From Bifidobacteriaceae bacterium UBA2724 (GTDB lineage Bacteria > Actinomycetota > Actinomycetes > Actinomycetales > Bifidobacteriaceae), in contig DEKK01000012.1 in assembly GCA_002353815.1 (NCBI GenBank), positions 124,001 through 188,000 on the forward strand: a stretch of 64,000 nucleotides of DNA. Reading direction: 5' to 3'. The notes below the pieces were generated by a model, which did no database searches, was not told where the DNA came from, and was given only the letters and a program-made list of their open reading frames with translations. Positions 26,873 through 36,611 of the stretch are shown piece by piece. The position numbers and the translations under genes were made by a program. Within the stretch, counting starts at the first letter, position 1. Each line of letters starts with the position of its first letter.

Positions 26873-29599
26873 ATGTGGTCTATCACCCGAGGAATGATGA
26901 AACGCAGCCGCAGGACGCTGATTCCCGCCGGCATCGCCATCGCCATCGCATCCCTGTTCATCAGCGCGACGCTGCTGCTCGGCAACGTCCTTGACTCCCA
27001 GGCCGTCAAGAATTTCACTTCCCAATACGGCAACGCCGAATATTCCGCCAAGCTCGACAACGACTCCGCCAGCTACACGTCCGACTCCCCCACGCTGGCG
27101 ACGACCGGATTCGCAAAGATCCCGTCCGTCGACGGCGTCTCCGACGTGCGGTACTCGACCGTCGAATCGCTGAGCATCTCAGCCGGCTCGTCAACGTCGT
27201 CCACGAACCAATACGCCATGGGCATCGAGCTGAGCACGAAGGCCGGCATCATGCCCATCGACCTGACCGACGGGTCGTGGCCGTCGAAAGCCGGAGAAAC
27301 GGCGCTTGATTCCGACCTGGCGCAGAAGCTCGGCGTATCCATCGGAGACACCGTGACGTTCACGACCGATTACACCGGCGACGACGCCACCCTGACGCCC
27401 ATCACCGCGCACGTCACCGGCCTGACCGACGACCCGCATGAGCTCTATTCGCTTTCCGGCGGCTCCGTGACGCTGACCTCCGACGACATGGTGGAGCTCG
27501 CCCGGCAGAACCTTCGGCTCGAAAGCTCCTCCGCCAGCGACATCGCGAAGTTCACCCATGACGACATGAACGCCGACACCGTGTATTTCTCACTGGACCA
27601 GGGCCTGAGCGATTCTCAGAAGAACACCGTCATCGACCAGATCCGCTCCCAGGTGAAGGACGCGAAAGTCATGTCGCGCGCCGACGACGCCAACGAATAC
27701 ATGCGCAGCCTCAACGGAGGCGGCGTCAACCCGGTGACCGCCGTCATCCTCGTCTTCGCCGTCCTCGCCATGTTCGTCGCCGCCCTCGTCATCGCCAACA
27801 CCTTCCGCGTGCTCGTCACGCAGCGTCGTCGCACTCTCGCGTTGCTGCGCACCATCGGCGCCAGCAAGGGGCAGGTGCACCGTTCGGTTCTCGCAGAAGG
27901 CGTCGTGCTCGGCCTCGAATACTCGATCGCCGGCACCGCGCTCGCCTACATCATCGTCGCGATTCTCTCAGCGGCGAAGGTGCAGGGCATCGAGCTCATC
28001 CCGTCGGTCGCCTCCATCCTCGTGCCCATCGTGTTCGCCACGGTCATCACGGTGCTGGCCTCCAGTGGCGCGGCCCAGCTGGCCACGAGCGTCACCCCGA
28101 TGGAAGCCCTGCGCCCCATCGACGCGACCGAAAAGGCTGGCATCAAGGCGGCGCGCGCCGTGTTCTCCGTGCTCTTCCTCGGCATCGGCCTCGTCCTGTG
28201 CTTCCGCGCCATGAGCATGGCAGCAAACATGAGCACCGACAGCCAGAACTACGCCGTTCCACTGTTCATCGCGGTGCCCGCCTGCATCCTCGTGTTCATC
28301 GGCCTCATCATGTCGACCCAGGCATGGGTCCCGTGGCTGCTGTCCGGACTGGGTCACCTCGTGTCGCTCACCGGTGCCTCGGGCATCATCGCCGCGGCGA
28401 ACATCCGCAAGAACCCGCGCCGCATCGCCGCCACCAGCGGCGCGCTGCTCATCGGCATCACCCTCGTGGCGACGGTCGCCACGGGCGCGTCCTGCGCCAT
28501 GGCCGCGGTCAACCACGAACTCGACAGCCACTACAGCGTCGACGCCTCCATTGACGGCGCAACCATCGGCAGCGACACCATCGACCGCGTCAAGGCAACC
28601 GACGGCATCACCGACGCGATGAGCATCGGTTCCTACAGCGTCGCCATGTCGTCCCAAGGCACGGCGCCGGACCTGTCGGACGTGAACTCCACGCCGGCGC
28701 AGACCTCGATGTACGTGATCCCCGATTCCGCCATCGGCACCGTGGTCGCCGACACCTTCGGCACCCATCACCTCGAGGACGGCGTGGTGTACGTGCCCAG
28801 CCAACTCCACGCGGACGCGCCGAACACCACCCCGAACCTGGCCAATGGCGACAAGCTCAGCATGGTCGTGACGCCCAGCAAAGACGACATGAACACGCTG
28901 GTCTGCGGACCCTATGACGGCATCGATACGTCCCAGACCCCGCAGACCACAGTCACGCTCACGGTCCAGACCGGCACCTTCGCCATCGGCGACGACACCC
29001 ATTCGCTCGCCATCTCCGAAGGCACGGCGCGCTCCCTCGGCATCGACCCGGGGCGCCACGATATCTGGCTCAAGGTGGACAAGAACGCCGACACCTCCAA
29101 GCTCATCGACGATCTCGGCAAGATGGCGACGGACCTCAATGCCACGAACCTGTCGGGCTCGTTCATCTACCGCAAGATGTTCGACATGGTGATCGACATC
29201 GCCATGAAGGTCATGCTGGCGCTGCTCAGCGTCGCCGTCATCATCGCCCTCGTGGGAGTCGCGAACACCCTGTCCCTGTCGGTCATCGAAAGGCAGCGCG
29301 AATCCGCCACGCTGCGCGCCATCGGCATGACATCCGGGCAGCTGCGGGCATCGCTTGCCTGGGAGTCGGTGCTCATCTCGCTGGGCGCCGGTCTCGCCGG
29401 ACTCGTGGCGGGCGGTTTCTTCGGCTGGGTCGGTGCCGTCACCCTGCTGACCGGCGCAACGGTCCCGTTCGCCCCGAACTGGCCGGTCTACATCGGCATC
29501 GTGCTCCTGTCGCTCGTCGCCGCGCTGCTGGCGAGCGTGCTCCCGGCACGGCGCGCAACGAAGGTGCCTCCGGTCACGGCCCTGGCCGACGCCGACTGA
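26873..29599 (+). CDS. FtsX/MacB-type ABC transporter permease
   Basis: 908 residues with two FtsX domains. A first helix (about 17-37) is followed by an extracellular MacB-like domain (about 38-285), a block of membrane segments (about 288-500 with AALVIANTFRVLVTQRRRTL and the second-half start SGIIAAANIRKNPRRIAATS), a second extracellular domain (about 540-775) and three final helices (about 778-900) with the FtsX loop LSVIERQRESATLRAIGMT. It lies in an operon with the ATPase gene. It follows the 10-helix layout of actinobacterial permeases that act in peptide export or envelope-stress response. The substrate is unknown. Confidence 0.93.
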   Translation: MWSITRGMMKRSRRTLIPAGIAIAIASLFISATLLLGNVLDSQAVKNFTSQYGNAEYSAKLDNDSASYTSDSPTLATTGFAKIPSVDGVSDVRYSTVESLSISAGSSTSSTNQYAMGIELSTKAGIMPIDLTDGSWPSKAGETALDSDLAQKLGVSIGDTVTFTTDYTGDDATLTPITAHVTGLTDDPHELYSLSGGSVTLTSDDMVELARQNLRLESSSASDIAKFTHDDMNADTVYFSLDQGLSDSQKNTVIDQIRSQVKDAKVMSRADDANEYMRSLNGGGVNPVTAVILVFAVLAMFVAALVIANTFRVLVTQRRRTLALLRTIGASKGQVHRSVLAEGVVLGLEYSIAGTALAYIIVAILSAAKVQGIELIPSVASILVPIVFATVITVLASSGAAQLATSVTPMEALRPIDATEKAGIKAARAVFSVLFLGIGLVLCFRAMSMAANMSTDSQNYAVPLFIAVPACILVFIGLIMSTQAWVPWLLSGLGHLVSLTGASGIIAAANIRKNPRRIAATSGALLIGITLVATVATGASCAMAAVNHELDSHYSVDASIDGATIGSDTIDRVKATDGITDAMSIGSYSVAMSSQGTAPDLSDVNSTPAQTSMYVIPDSAIGTVVADTFGTHHLEDGVVYVPSQLHADAPNTTPNLANGDKLSMVVTPSKDDMNTLVCGPYDGIDTSQTPQTTVTLTVQTGTFAIGDDTHSLAISEGTARSLGIDPGRHDIWLKVDKNADTSKLIDDLGKMATDLNATNLSGSFIYRKMFDMVIDIAMKVMLALLSVAVIIALVGVANTLSLSVIERQRESATLRAIGMTSGQLRASLAWESVLISLGAGLAGLVAGGFFGWVGAVTLLTGATVPFAPNWPVYIGIVLLSLVAALLASVLPARRATKVPPVTALADAD

Positions 29600-29740
29600 C
29601 GCGGCGGGCGGTGGCGCGGCCCCACGTCGCGCCGCCGCCCGCCATGGCGGCATCCGTCGCGACGGCACCCGTCCGGTGACGCAAGCCACACAGTGACACG
29701 ATTCCATTAGTGACGCGAGCCGCACCCATGGCGCAACGAC

Positions 29741-29782
29741 AAATGCCCCGCACCCACTCAACAGAGCGGATGCGGGGCATTT
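29741..29782. terminator. Bidirectional terminator between exporter permease and metY
   Basis: AAATGCCCCGCA (29741-29752) and TGCGGGGCATTT (29771-29782) form a perfect 12-bp stem with an 18-base loop. A-rich and T-rich flanks occur on both sides, so it can stop transcripts from both convergent genes. Confidence 0.9.
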
Positions 29783-29867
29783 CTTTGCGTCGCGGATCCG
29801 GCGGCGCCGCCGCCCGGCAAGGGCCGGCGGTACTAGACGTCAGACCGGCATCGCGCCTACCGACGCC

Positions 29868-31184
29868 TCACTTGGCGAGGCCGGATTCGCGCAGGGCCTT
29901 GAAGCCGCCTTCGAGGTCCTCGATGATGTCGTCGATGTTCTCGAGGCCGATGGACAGGCGGATGGTGCCCTGGTGGATGCCCTGGTCCTCGAGCTCCTCC
30001 GGGGACTCCTGGGAGTGCGTGGTGGACGCCGGGTGCACGACGAGGGACTTGGCGTCGCCGACGTTCGCGAGCAGCGAGAACAGGTGCAGGTTGTCGATGA
30101 AAACGCGAGCCGCGTCCTTGCCACCCTTGATGTCGAAGGTGAAGATGGAGCCGCCGCCGTTCGGGAAGTACTTCTCGTAGAGGTCGTGGTCGGGGCGGCC
30201 GGCGATCGCCGGGTGGCTCACGGATTCGACCTCGGGCACGGTCTGCAGGTAGTCGACGACCTTGAGGGCGTTCTGCACGTGGCGCTCGACGCGCAGCGAC
30301 AGCGTCTCGGTGCCCTGCAGCAGCAGGAATGCCGCGAACGGGGAGAGCGTGGCGCCGGTGTCGCGCAGCAGGATGGCGCGGGCGCGGGTCACGAAGGCGA
30401 CGGGGCCGAGGGCCTCGTAGAAGTTGAGGTTGTGGTACGACGGATCGGGCTCCGTGAGGGTCGGGAACTTGCCCGGCACGGCAGCCCAGTCGAACTTGCC
30501 GCCCTCGACGATCACACCGCCGAGCGTGGTGCCGTGGCCGCCGATGAACTTGGTGGCGGACTCAACCACGACGTCCGCGCCGTGCTCCAGCGGACGGAAG
30601 AGGTACGGGGTGGCGAAGGTGTTGTCGACGAACAGCGGCAGGTTGTGCCTGTGGGCGATGTCGGCGATGGCCTCGATGTCGGCCAGGTCGGCGTTCGGGT
30701 TGCCGAAGGTCTCGATGTAGACGAGCTTCGTGTTGTCCTGGATGGCGTCCTCGAAGTTCTTCGGATCGCTCGGCTCGACGAAGGTGGTGGTCACGCCATC
30801 GCGGGGAAGCGTGTGGCGCAGCAGGTTGAAGGTGCCGCCGTAGATATGCTTGGAGGCCACGATGTGGTCGCCGGTCTGCGTGATGTTGCGCACGGCGTAT
30901 TCGACGGCCGCGGCGCCGGAAGCGACCGCGAGGCCGGCGGTGCCCCCTTCGAGCGCGGCGATGCGGTCCTCGAACACGCCCTCGGTGGTGTTGGTCAGAC
31001 GGCCGTAGATGTTGCCCGGGTCCTGGAGGCCGAAACGGGCCTCGGCGTGGTCGAAGTTGTGGAAGACGTAGCTCGTGGTGGCGTAGATCGGAACCGCGCG
31101 GGAATCGGTGGCCGGATCGGCCTCTTCCTGGCCGACGTGGAGCTGGAGGGTCTCGAAGCGGTAGTGGTTGTTCTTCTCAGCCAT
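29868..31184 (-). CDS. metY: O-acetylhomoserine sulfhydrylase (cysteine/methionine synthesis)
   Basis: PLP enzyme of the Cys/Met metabolism family that makes homocysteine from O-acetylhomoserine and sulfide (some relatives act on O-acetylserine). 438 residues; the PLP lysine is Lys212 in ESATKFIGGHG, with YGGTFN and the Asp of FVDNTFATP around the cofactor. The insert and length fit MetY rather than MetB/MetC (about 380-390). A ribosome site AAAGGA precedes the ATG by 8 bp. It is a single-gene transcript. Three inverted repeats in its leader and upstream DNA (31205-31407) suggest control by a dimeric repressor. A pyridoxal-kinase-type gene lies next to it in the opposite direction. Confidence 0.92.
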   Translation of the reverse strand: MAEKNNHYRFETLQLHVGQEEADPATDSRAVPIYATTSYVFHNFDHAEARFGLQDPGNIYGRLTNTTEGVFEDRIAALEGGTAGLAVASGAAAVEYAVRNITQTGDHIVASKHIYGGTFNLLRHTLPRDGVTTTFVEPSDPKNFEDAIQDNTKLVYIETFGNPNADLADIEAIADIAHRHNLPLFVDNTFATPYLFRPLEHGADVVVESATKFIGGHGTTLGGVIVEGGKFDWAAVPGKFPTLTEPDPSYHNLNFYEALGPVAFVTRARAILLRDTGATLSPFAAFLLLQGTETLSLRVERHVQNALKVVDYLQTVPEVESVSHPAIAGRPDHDLYEKYFPNGGGSIFTFDIKGGKDAARVFIDNLHLFSLLANVGDAKSLVVHPASTTHSQESPEELEDQGIHQGTIRLSIGLENIDDIIEDLEGGFKALRESGLAK

Positions 31185-31204
31185 GATGTTATCCTTTCAG
31201 TAAA

Positions 31205-31407
31205 CGTTCGGAATGTTCCTAGCGTTCTTTCAGGTAAAGTGATGTGCGCTTCGCCTGGTCGAGTTTTGCTTGTTGTTTTTGTGGAACGATCCGTTCCTGT
31301 CGCGGTTCTTTCGAACTTGCTGATTTGAAGAATAAACACGAGTGCGGCGAGGGGCAACCCAAAACGCCCCTTTGGGCTATCACGGTTTGTTATAGCGTCC
31401 TATAACA
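31205..31407. promoter_or_regulatory. Inverted repeats in the metY upstream region
   Basis: Three dyads precede metY: GGAATGTTCC (31210-31219), flanked by ACGTTC and GCGTTC; GGAACGATCCGTTCC (31283-31297); and GTTATAGCGTCCTATAAC (31389-31406) with 7-bp perfect arms, 8 bp counting the next pair. The first two share GGAA/TTCC ends. All are in otherwise non-coding, locally AT-rich DNA and are the best operator candidates. No riboswitch core (such as a SAM box) was recognised. Confidence 0.5.
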
Positions 31408-31460
31408 CCTGAAAACACAAGGCTTTCAGCGCATCCGCACACACGACGGAGGCCCTGTGA

Positions 31461-31510
31461 ATCCATGCGGATCCATGCGGATCCATGCGAATCCATGCGG
31501 ATCCATGTGA
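31461..31510. repeat. Five 10-bp tandem repeats
   Basis: The unit ATCCATGCGG recurs at 31461, 31471, 31481, 31491 and 31501 with one or two changes, so the period equals about one helical turn. It lies in the 687-bp gap between metY and the pyridoxine-kinase gene. From 31511 to 31860 that gap is C-rich, with no gene or hairpin I can support. Confidence 0.85.
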
Positions 31511-31871
31511 AATCGCTTTCGCGGCCCCACGCGCGCCCCGGGACCCGACCTGTGCGCAACGCAGCGGGAACGCACTCCCCTTCCCCGGGATGTCAGGATA
31601 ACGGCGTCTGGATGGCCCTATGCCGCCCCTGCCTCGTTCCCGTGCCGCGCGCACAGAGACCCATGTCTGGCGCCACATGCCCCGCCCCCTTACGCCCCGT
31701 CCCATACGCCCCGCCCCATGCACAGCGCCCCATGCCGCACTCTCTCACCCGTCGGACGTAACACGCGCCGTCACCATGCCACGCCTATGCTGATTTCCGT
31801 GGGAGCGCACGCCGGGCAGCGGCACGCGCCGCCCGACACTCATTCGAAGGAACGCATCCGAAGGAAGCAAC

Positions 31872-32747
31872 ATGACCGATACCGTTCTTTACCAGCGCAA
31901 CCCCTCTTACATCCCCCGCGTCGCCGCCGTGCACGACATGTGCGGATACGGCAAGTGCTCGCTGACCGCGGCCATCCCGATTCTCTCCGCCGCGGGATGC
32001 GACGTGTGCCCCGTCCCCACGGGTCTGTTCTCCGCCCACACGCGCTATGAGGTGTTCACCTTCCACGACACCACCGACATCCTTTCCGGCTATCTGGACG
32101 CCTGGCAGAAGGAGAACGTCGAGCTCGACGCCGTGTATTCGGGCTTCCTCGGCAGCGCCGACCAGGTGGCGATCATCAAGCGCCTGTACAAGGAGTATCC
32201 GAACGTGCTGCGCCTCGTGGACCCGTGCATGGGCGACGGCGGCCAGATCTACACCACGTACACCAAAGAGCTGTGCGACGCGATGTGCGGCCTCGCCGAC
32301 GGCGCCGACGTGCTCATGCCGAACCTCACCGAGGCCGCGATCCTGGCGGGCATCGACTATCCGGGGCAGGACATCGACGACGCCACCGTGGACTCGATCC
32401 TCGGCAAGCTGCTCGACATGGGCGCCAAGTCCGTGGTCCTCAAGGGCATCGACCGCAACGACGGCATGCTGCGCAACTACGTCGTCACCGCCAAGGACGG
32501 CGTGGCGGGCAAGATCGAACTCCCCCACGAGAAGCTGCCGTTCATGATCCACGGCACGGGCGACGCGTTCGCCTCGGCTCTGTGCGGTGCCGTGATGGCG
32601 GGCCGCGGGCTCGCCGAAGCCGCCACCATCGCCGGCACGTTCGTGCACGACGCCATGGTGTCGACCCGCGACCAGCCGCGTTACGAAGAGCGTGGCGTGA
32701 GCTTCGAGCTCGTGCTCAACGAAATGACCGCTCTCGTCACGCGCTGA
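31872..32747 (+). CDS. pdxY: Pyridoxamine/pyridoxine kinase
   Basis: 291-residue PfkB/ribokinase-fold kinase that phosphorylates pyridoxal-type vitamers with ATP to feed the PLP pool. Typical features are AAVHDMCGYGKCSLTAAIPIL at the N-terminus (split in two stretches across residues 18-38), DPCMGDGG in the middle and the ATP/anion motif HGTGDAFASA near residue 237. It begins at an ATG with a GGAAG site 6 bp upstream. It is monocistronic, with a hairpin terminator 33 bp after its stop. Adjacent metY needs PLP, but they are divergent and not an operon. Confidence 0.9.
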   Translation: MTDTVLYQRNPSYIPRVAAVHDMCGYGKCSLTAAIPILSAAGCDVCPVPTGLFSAHTRYEVFTFHDTTDILSGYLDAWQKENVELDAVYSGFLGSADQVAIIKRLYKEYPNVLRLVDPCMGDGGQIYTTYTKELCDAMCGLADGADVLMPNLTEAAILAGIDYPGQDIDDATVDSILGKLLDMGAKSVVLKGIDRNDGMLRNYVVTAKDGVAGKIELPHEKLPFMIHGTGDAFASALCGAVMAGRGLAEAATIAGTFVHDAMVSTRDQPRYEERGVSFELVLNEMTALVTR

Positions 32748-32779
32748 ACCAGCTGCCTCCGATATCTTCCGGCATCAGG

Positions 32780-32808
32780 CCAAGGCGCCCCATGATGGCG
32801 CGCCTTGG
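32780..32808 (+). terminator. Terminator after the pyridoxine-kinase gene
   Basis: CCAAGGCGC (32780-32788) and GCGCCTTGG (32800-32808) make a perfect 9-bp stem with an 11-base loop. The U run is poor, so the strength is uncertain. Confidence 0.6.
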
Positions 32809-32944
32809 CCTCCGGCGTTCCCCACCGCTCCGCCGCATCCGTTCCGCCGATTCCCCGCGAATCCCGGCCGGATGCGGCGGAGTTTCGTTTTCCGGGCCGA
32901 TGCGGCCAGGAGCGACGGCGCGGGGCGACGGCGCGGGGCGCCAG

Positions 32945-32967
32945 TTATCCACATGGGGTTGTCCACA
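32945..32967 (+). promoter_or_regulatory. Two DnaA boxes before yraN-comM-dprA
   Basis: TTATCCACA (32945-32953) is an exact consensus box and TTGTCCACA (32959-32967) differs at one base. Both point the same way, 14 bp apart, and end 69 bp before the yraN ATG, in the likely promoter region. Confidence 0.7.
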
Positions 32968-33036
32968 GCCGTCAACACTCGTACACATTTTCGTTTGTCG
33001 TTCCCGTCCCCGGCCACCGCGTGTTTGACTGGGCGC

Positions 33037-33486
33037 ATGAACACTCACAACGACCCACGGAACACCGCGAAGGCCTTGGAACCGCTGGCCGCACGACTGA
33101 CCGACGGCAGCCTGTCGCCCCATGAGCTCGGCCGCGCCGGCGAGGACTACGCCTGCGCTCTGCTCCGGACGCACGGATGGCGCGTCCTCGATCGCAACTG
33201 GCATTCCCGTTATGGCGAACTCGACATCGTCGGCGTCGACACCGACGGGTGCCTCGTTTTCGTCGAGGTGAAAACGCGCCGCGGAGTCGCCCACGGCACG
33301 TCCAAGGAAGCCGTCACCGAGCACAAGCGCACGGCGCTGCGCCACACGTCCTACCAATGGTTGCGCGAACACCCCATGCCCGCACTCGCCATGCGCCACG
33401 ACGTCATGGCCATCACCGTGCACCTTCCCCGCCCCGGCGAACCCGCCGCCCTCCCCCAGGTCGAGATGGTCAAGGGGGCGTTCTGA
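33037..33486 (+). CDS. yraN: YraN/UPF0102 family endonuclease-like protein
   Basis: 149 residues. The fold is of the Holliday-junction-resolvase/restriction-nuclease type: GELDIVGVD and FVEVKTR carry the acidic and Lys residues of the PD-(D/E)XK site, and LGRAGEDYACALLRTHGW opens the domain. The first 35 residues extend the usual 115-120-residue family. The ATG at 33037 is the first Met upstream of the domain; no strong ribosome site is visible, so the start is not certain. Its stop shares one base with the comM start (TGATG). yraN, comM and dprA form a recurrent DNA-processing cluster. Confidence 0.85.
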   Translation: MNTHNDPRNTAKALEPLAARLTDGSLSPHELGRAGEDYACALLRTHGWRVLDRNWHSRYGELDIVGVDTDGCLVFVEVKTRRGVAHGTSKEAVTEHKRTALRHTSYQWLREHPMPALAMRHDVMAITVHLPRPGEPAALPQVEMVKGAF

Positions 33487-35024
33487 TGCGCATCGGTTCC
33501 GCACTGTCCGTAGGCCTCATCGGCCTCAAGACGTTCCTCATCCAAGTGCAGGCGTTCATCTCACCCGGACTTCCTTATTTTTCAATCATCGGCCTGCCCG
33601 ACACCTCGCTCAGCGAGGCGCGCGAACGTGTGAAATCGGCGTGCAAGGCCTGTTCGTTCGCATGGCCGGACACCCGCGTGACGGTCAACATGTCACCGGC
33701 TTCGCTTCCCAAACGCGGGTCCATGCACGACATGGCCATCGCCGCGGCCGTCCTGGAGGCGGCGCATGTCATCGACGCCGACGCGACGTCGAACGCGCTG
33801 GCACTGGGAGAGCTCAATCTGGACGGCACGGTGCTGCCCGTCACCGGCATGCTGCCGATCCTCATGCACGCCAGGTCGCAAGGCATCGCACGCGCATACG
33901 TCCCCGAGGCGAACATGGACGAGGCGCGCCTCGTTCCGGGCATCGAACCGGTGCCCATCCGCCATCTGGGCGAGTTCATGGAACGATGCGGCGGCAAAGC
34001 CTCATGGAACCTCGACACGAGCATCGACCTGCGCTCCACCGGCGACGACGCCCAGTCGACGGAGACGCAGCATCTCGAACGGCTCGACATGAGCCAGGTG
34101 ATCGGCCAGAGCGACACGAAATGGGCGCTCGAAGTGGCCGCGGCGGGCGGCCATCACATCCTCATGACCGGTCCGCCCGGCACGGGCAAGACGATGCTGG
34201 CCTCGCGCCTTCCGGGAATCCTTCCGCCCCTTGACGAAAGGGAACAGCTTGAAGTGGCGCAGATCCGATCGATATGCGGCACGCTGCCGGAGTTCGGCAT
34301 CTCGGACATCCCGCCCTTCGAAGCGCCGCACCACACGGCGTCGGTGGCCTCTCTCGCGGGCGGTGGATCGGGCATCGCCCAGCCGGGTGCCATCACTCGG
34401 GCGCACAACGGCGTGCTGTTCCTTGACGAAGCGCCCGAATTCTCGCCCCGCGCATTGCAATCGTTGCGCGAGCCGCTGGAGACCGGCTTCGTGTCGCTGT
34501 CACGGGCACGGGGCACGACCCTGTATCCCGCGAGGTTCCAGCTGGCGATGGCCGCCAACCCGTGCCCCTGCGGGCATGGGTGGGGACGGGCCGAGAACTG
34601 CACTTGCAAACCCCAGGAACGCATGAGGTATTGGAACCGGCTGTCGGGACCGATTCTCGACCGCATTGACATCCAGGTCGACGTGCCGCCCGTGACGTCG
34701 CTGGATACTCCCAGCGAGCCGCCGGAAAGCAGCGCGCAGATCCGGAAACGCGTGGTAGCCGCCCGCGCCGCGGCATGCGAGCGCTTCGCCGAGCAAGGCT
34801 GGTGCTGCAACGCCCAGGCGAGCGGAGAGTGGCTGCGGGCGCACACCCCTCCCGCGGCGCGTCGTTGCGTGGATGAAGCCCTGAGGGAGGAACGCCTCTC
34901 GCTGCGCGGCGCCGACCGCGCACTGCGCCTCGCCTGGACGCTTGCGGATCTGGAAGGAAAGACGATCCCCGACGCCGACGACACGGCTGCGGGAATCATG
35001 CTCAGGACGAGGTTACGACAATGA
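33486..35024 (+). CDS. comM: YifB/ComM-family Mg-chelatase-like AAA+ ATPase
   Basis: 512 residues. An N-terminal LonC-like domain (SALSVGLIGLKTFLIQVQAF onward, to about 165) precedes the AAA+ module with Walker A GPPGTGKTML (about 227-236), the Walker B LFLDEAPEF and the Cys cluster CPCGHG, then C for metal binding. The final Mg_chelatase_C part has RGADRALRLAWTLADLEG. ComM is known to be a DNA helicase that promotes branch migration during natural transformation. It overlaps dprA by 4 bp, so the two are translationally coupled. Confidence 0.93.
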   Translation: MRIGSALSVGLIGLKTFLIQVQAFISPGLPYFSIIGLPDTSLSEARERVKSACKACSFAWPDTRVTVNMSPASLPKRGSMHDMAIAAAVLEAAHVIDADATSNALALGELNLDGTVLPVTGMLPILMHARSQGIARAYVPEANMDEARLVPGIEPVPIRHLGEFMERCGGKASWNLDTSIDLRSTGDDAQSTETQHLERLDMSQVIGQSDTKWALEVAAAGGHHILMTGPPGTGKTMLASRLPGILPPLDEREQLEVAQIRSICGTLPEFGISDIPPFEAPHHTASVASLAGGGSGIAQPGAITRAHNGVLFLDEAPEFSPRALQSLREPLETGFVSLSRARGTTLYPARFQLAMAANPCPCGHGWGRAENCTCKPQERMRYWNRLSGPILDRIDIQVDVPPVTSLDTPSEPPESSAQIRKRVVAARAAACERFAEQGWCCNAQASGEWLRAHTPPAARRCVDEALREERLSLRGADRALRLAWTLADLEGKTIPDADDTAAGIMLRTRLRQ

Positions 35025-36571
35025 ACGACATCACCGGCACCAACCACGCCGCCGATGCCCACGGCGGCAACATGACAGGGCCGAACGCCCCGGTGGACGC
35101 TGCACGGGTCACGCCGCCACGAGCCGCACCGCGCACAGCAGCGCCATCACGGGAAACGGCGCCGGACGCGCAGACGATGGAGACGGAGCGGAGCACGGAA
35201 GCCATCGCGCACGCCATCGCCCTGGCCGCTCTGGTCGCGGTCAGCGATGGGGCCGACGTACTCATGACGACATTGACGCGTCTCATGCCCGCGTGGGAGA
35301 TCTGGCAGATCCTGCGCGAGGCCTCGGATCCCACGCGGGAGCTCCTCGCCCGCGCCGTGGCGGATGACGAGACCCGGATGCGCTTCATGAGCGACGCGAA
35401 GCGGAAATCGGCGTGGACGTCGCGCATCGCCCAATGGGCGCACCGCGCCCGCGACCTGCCCCGCGACGGAGAGGAGCTGCGGGACCTTCTGAGCGGCGAG
35501 GGCAGATACCGCATCGTCACTCCGGCCGACGCCTGCTGGCCAGGGCAGCTGGACGACCTCGACGATGCACCGCTGTGCCTGTGGACGCTGGGAGACGCGC
35601 GATGCCTTGCGGCCTGCCGCAGTATGGTCGCCGTGGTCGGGTCCCGGGAGGCGAACGCGTATGGTGTCCGCGCCGCGCGGTCGATTGCCTCCACTGCAGC
35701 CAGCGCCGGCCATGTCGTGGTCTCGGGCGGGGCGCTGGGCATCGACGCGGCGGCTCACCACGCGGCCCTCGAAGCCCGGCGCGGAGCCACCGTCGCGGTG
35801 ATGGCAGGCGGATTGGTCCACATGGGCCCCTCGTCCAACCTCGGGCTGTTCGACGACATCATCGCCGCCCACGGCGCCGTGATCAGCGAGGTCGCGCCGC
35901 AGACCGTTCCTCTGGCACGCAGGTTCCTGGTCCGCAACCGCATCATCGCGGCGCTGGCCGGCATCGTGGTCGTGGCGCAGGCCCGGTATCGGTCCGGCGC
36001 CATCAACACCGCCACCCACGCGGCGCGGCTCAACCGCGCGGTGATGGCCGTCCCTGGCGACATCGATGCGGCGAGCAACGCCGGATGCAACGAGCTCATC
36101 TACAACGGCAAGGCGATACTGCTGCCGCGCCCCGGCGCCGTGCTCGACATGATCGTCGAACGACACGACCCGCCCCGCGACGGCGAGCTCTTCGACCCGT
36201 CGCAGACCGAAACCGCACCGCGCATGGGCGTTTCCCGCCCATGTCTCGTGGAAGAGGCGGCTGACACCGCCCCGGCACGCGCAGATGCGAATCCTACAGA
36301 CGTGGATTCCACAGACGAGGGCCCCGCAGGCGAAAGCGCAGTCCCGCCACCGCCCGGAGCGGGGAGCGACATGGGCGGAACCATCGTGAAAGCGATCCGC
36401 GCATTGCGGCGCCAGAGGCATCCCACCGATGCCGAATCCATCCGTGCATACCTGCGGGCCCATGGATTCGCGTCCGTCACGGTGCGCCAGACGGCGACGC
36501 ATCTGGGAACCCTCGAGATGGAGGGGAAGGTAACGAGGCAGGACAATGGCACGTTCCGGCTGCGATGCTGA
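35021..36571 (+). CDS. dprA: DNA-processing protein DprA/Smf
   Basis: 516 residues. DprA loads RecA on incoming single-stranded DNA in transformation. The Rossmann-like core (about 200-375) contains AVVGSREANAYG, VVSGGALGIDAAAHHAAL and RFLVRNRIIAALA; the C-terminal winged helix (about 445-514) holds RAYLRAHGFASVTVRQTATH. Residues 1-75 are extra, rich in Thr/Ala, and the linker 390-440 is variable. It is the last gene of the yraN-comM-dprA operon; comEA and comEC, for DNA uptake, are at 51056-54348 in this window. No terminator is obvious after the stop, where the 29-bp repeat pair starts. Confidence 0.92.
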   Translation: MNDITGTNHAADAHGGNMTGPNAPVDAARVTPPRAAPRTAAPSRETAPDAQTMETERSTEAIAHAIALAALVAVSDGADVLMTTLTRLMPAWEIWQILREASDPTRELLARAVADDETRMRFMSDAKRKSAWTSRIAQWAHRARDLPRDGEELRDLLSGEGRYRIVTPADACWPGQLDDLDDAPLCLWTLGDARCLAACRSMVAVVGSREANAYGVRAARSIASTAASAGHVVVSGGALGIDAAAHHAALEARRGATVAVMAGGLVHMGPSSNLGLFDDIIAAHGAVISEVAPQTVPLARRFLVRNRIIAALAGIVVVAQARYRSGAINTATHAARLNRAVMAVPGDIDAASNAGCNELIYNGKAILLPRPGAVLDMIVERHDPPRDGELFDPSQTETAPRMGVSRPCLVEEAADTAPARADANPTDVDSTDEGPAGESAVPPPPGAGSDMGGTIVKAIRALRRQRHPTDAESIRAYLRAHGFASVTVRQTATHLGTLEMEGKVTRQDNGTFRLRC

Positions 36572-36611
36572 GCCAACCGGGATGGTGCCGTTGGCGCTGT
36601 CCCCAGTTCTG

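Noticed and set aside
31185..31407. SAM riboswitch before metY
   Set aside because: No conserved SAM-I core or terminator/antiterminator pair could be recognised; only simple dyads.
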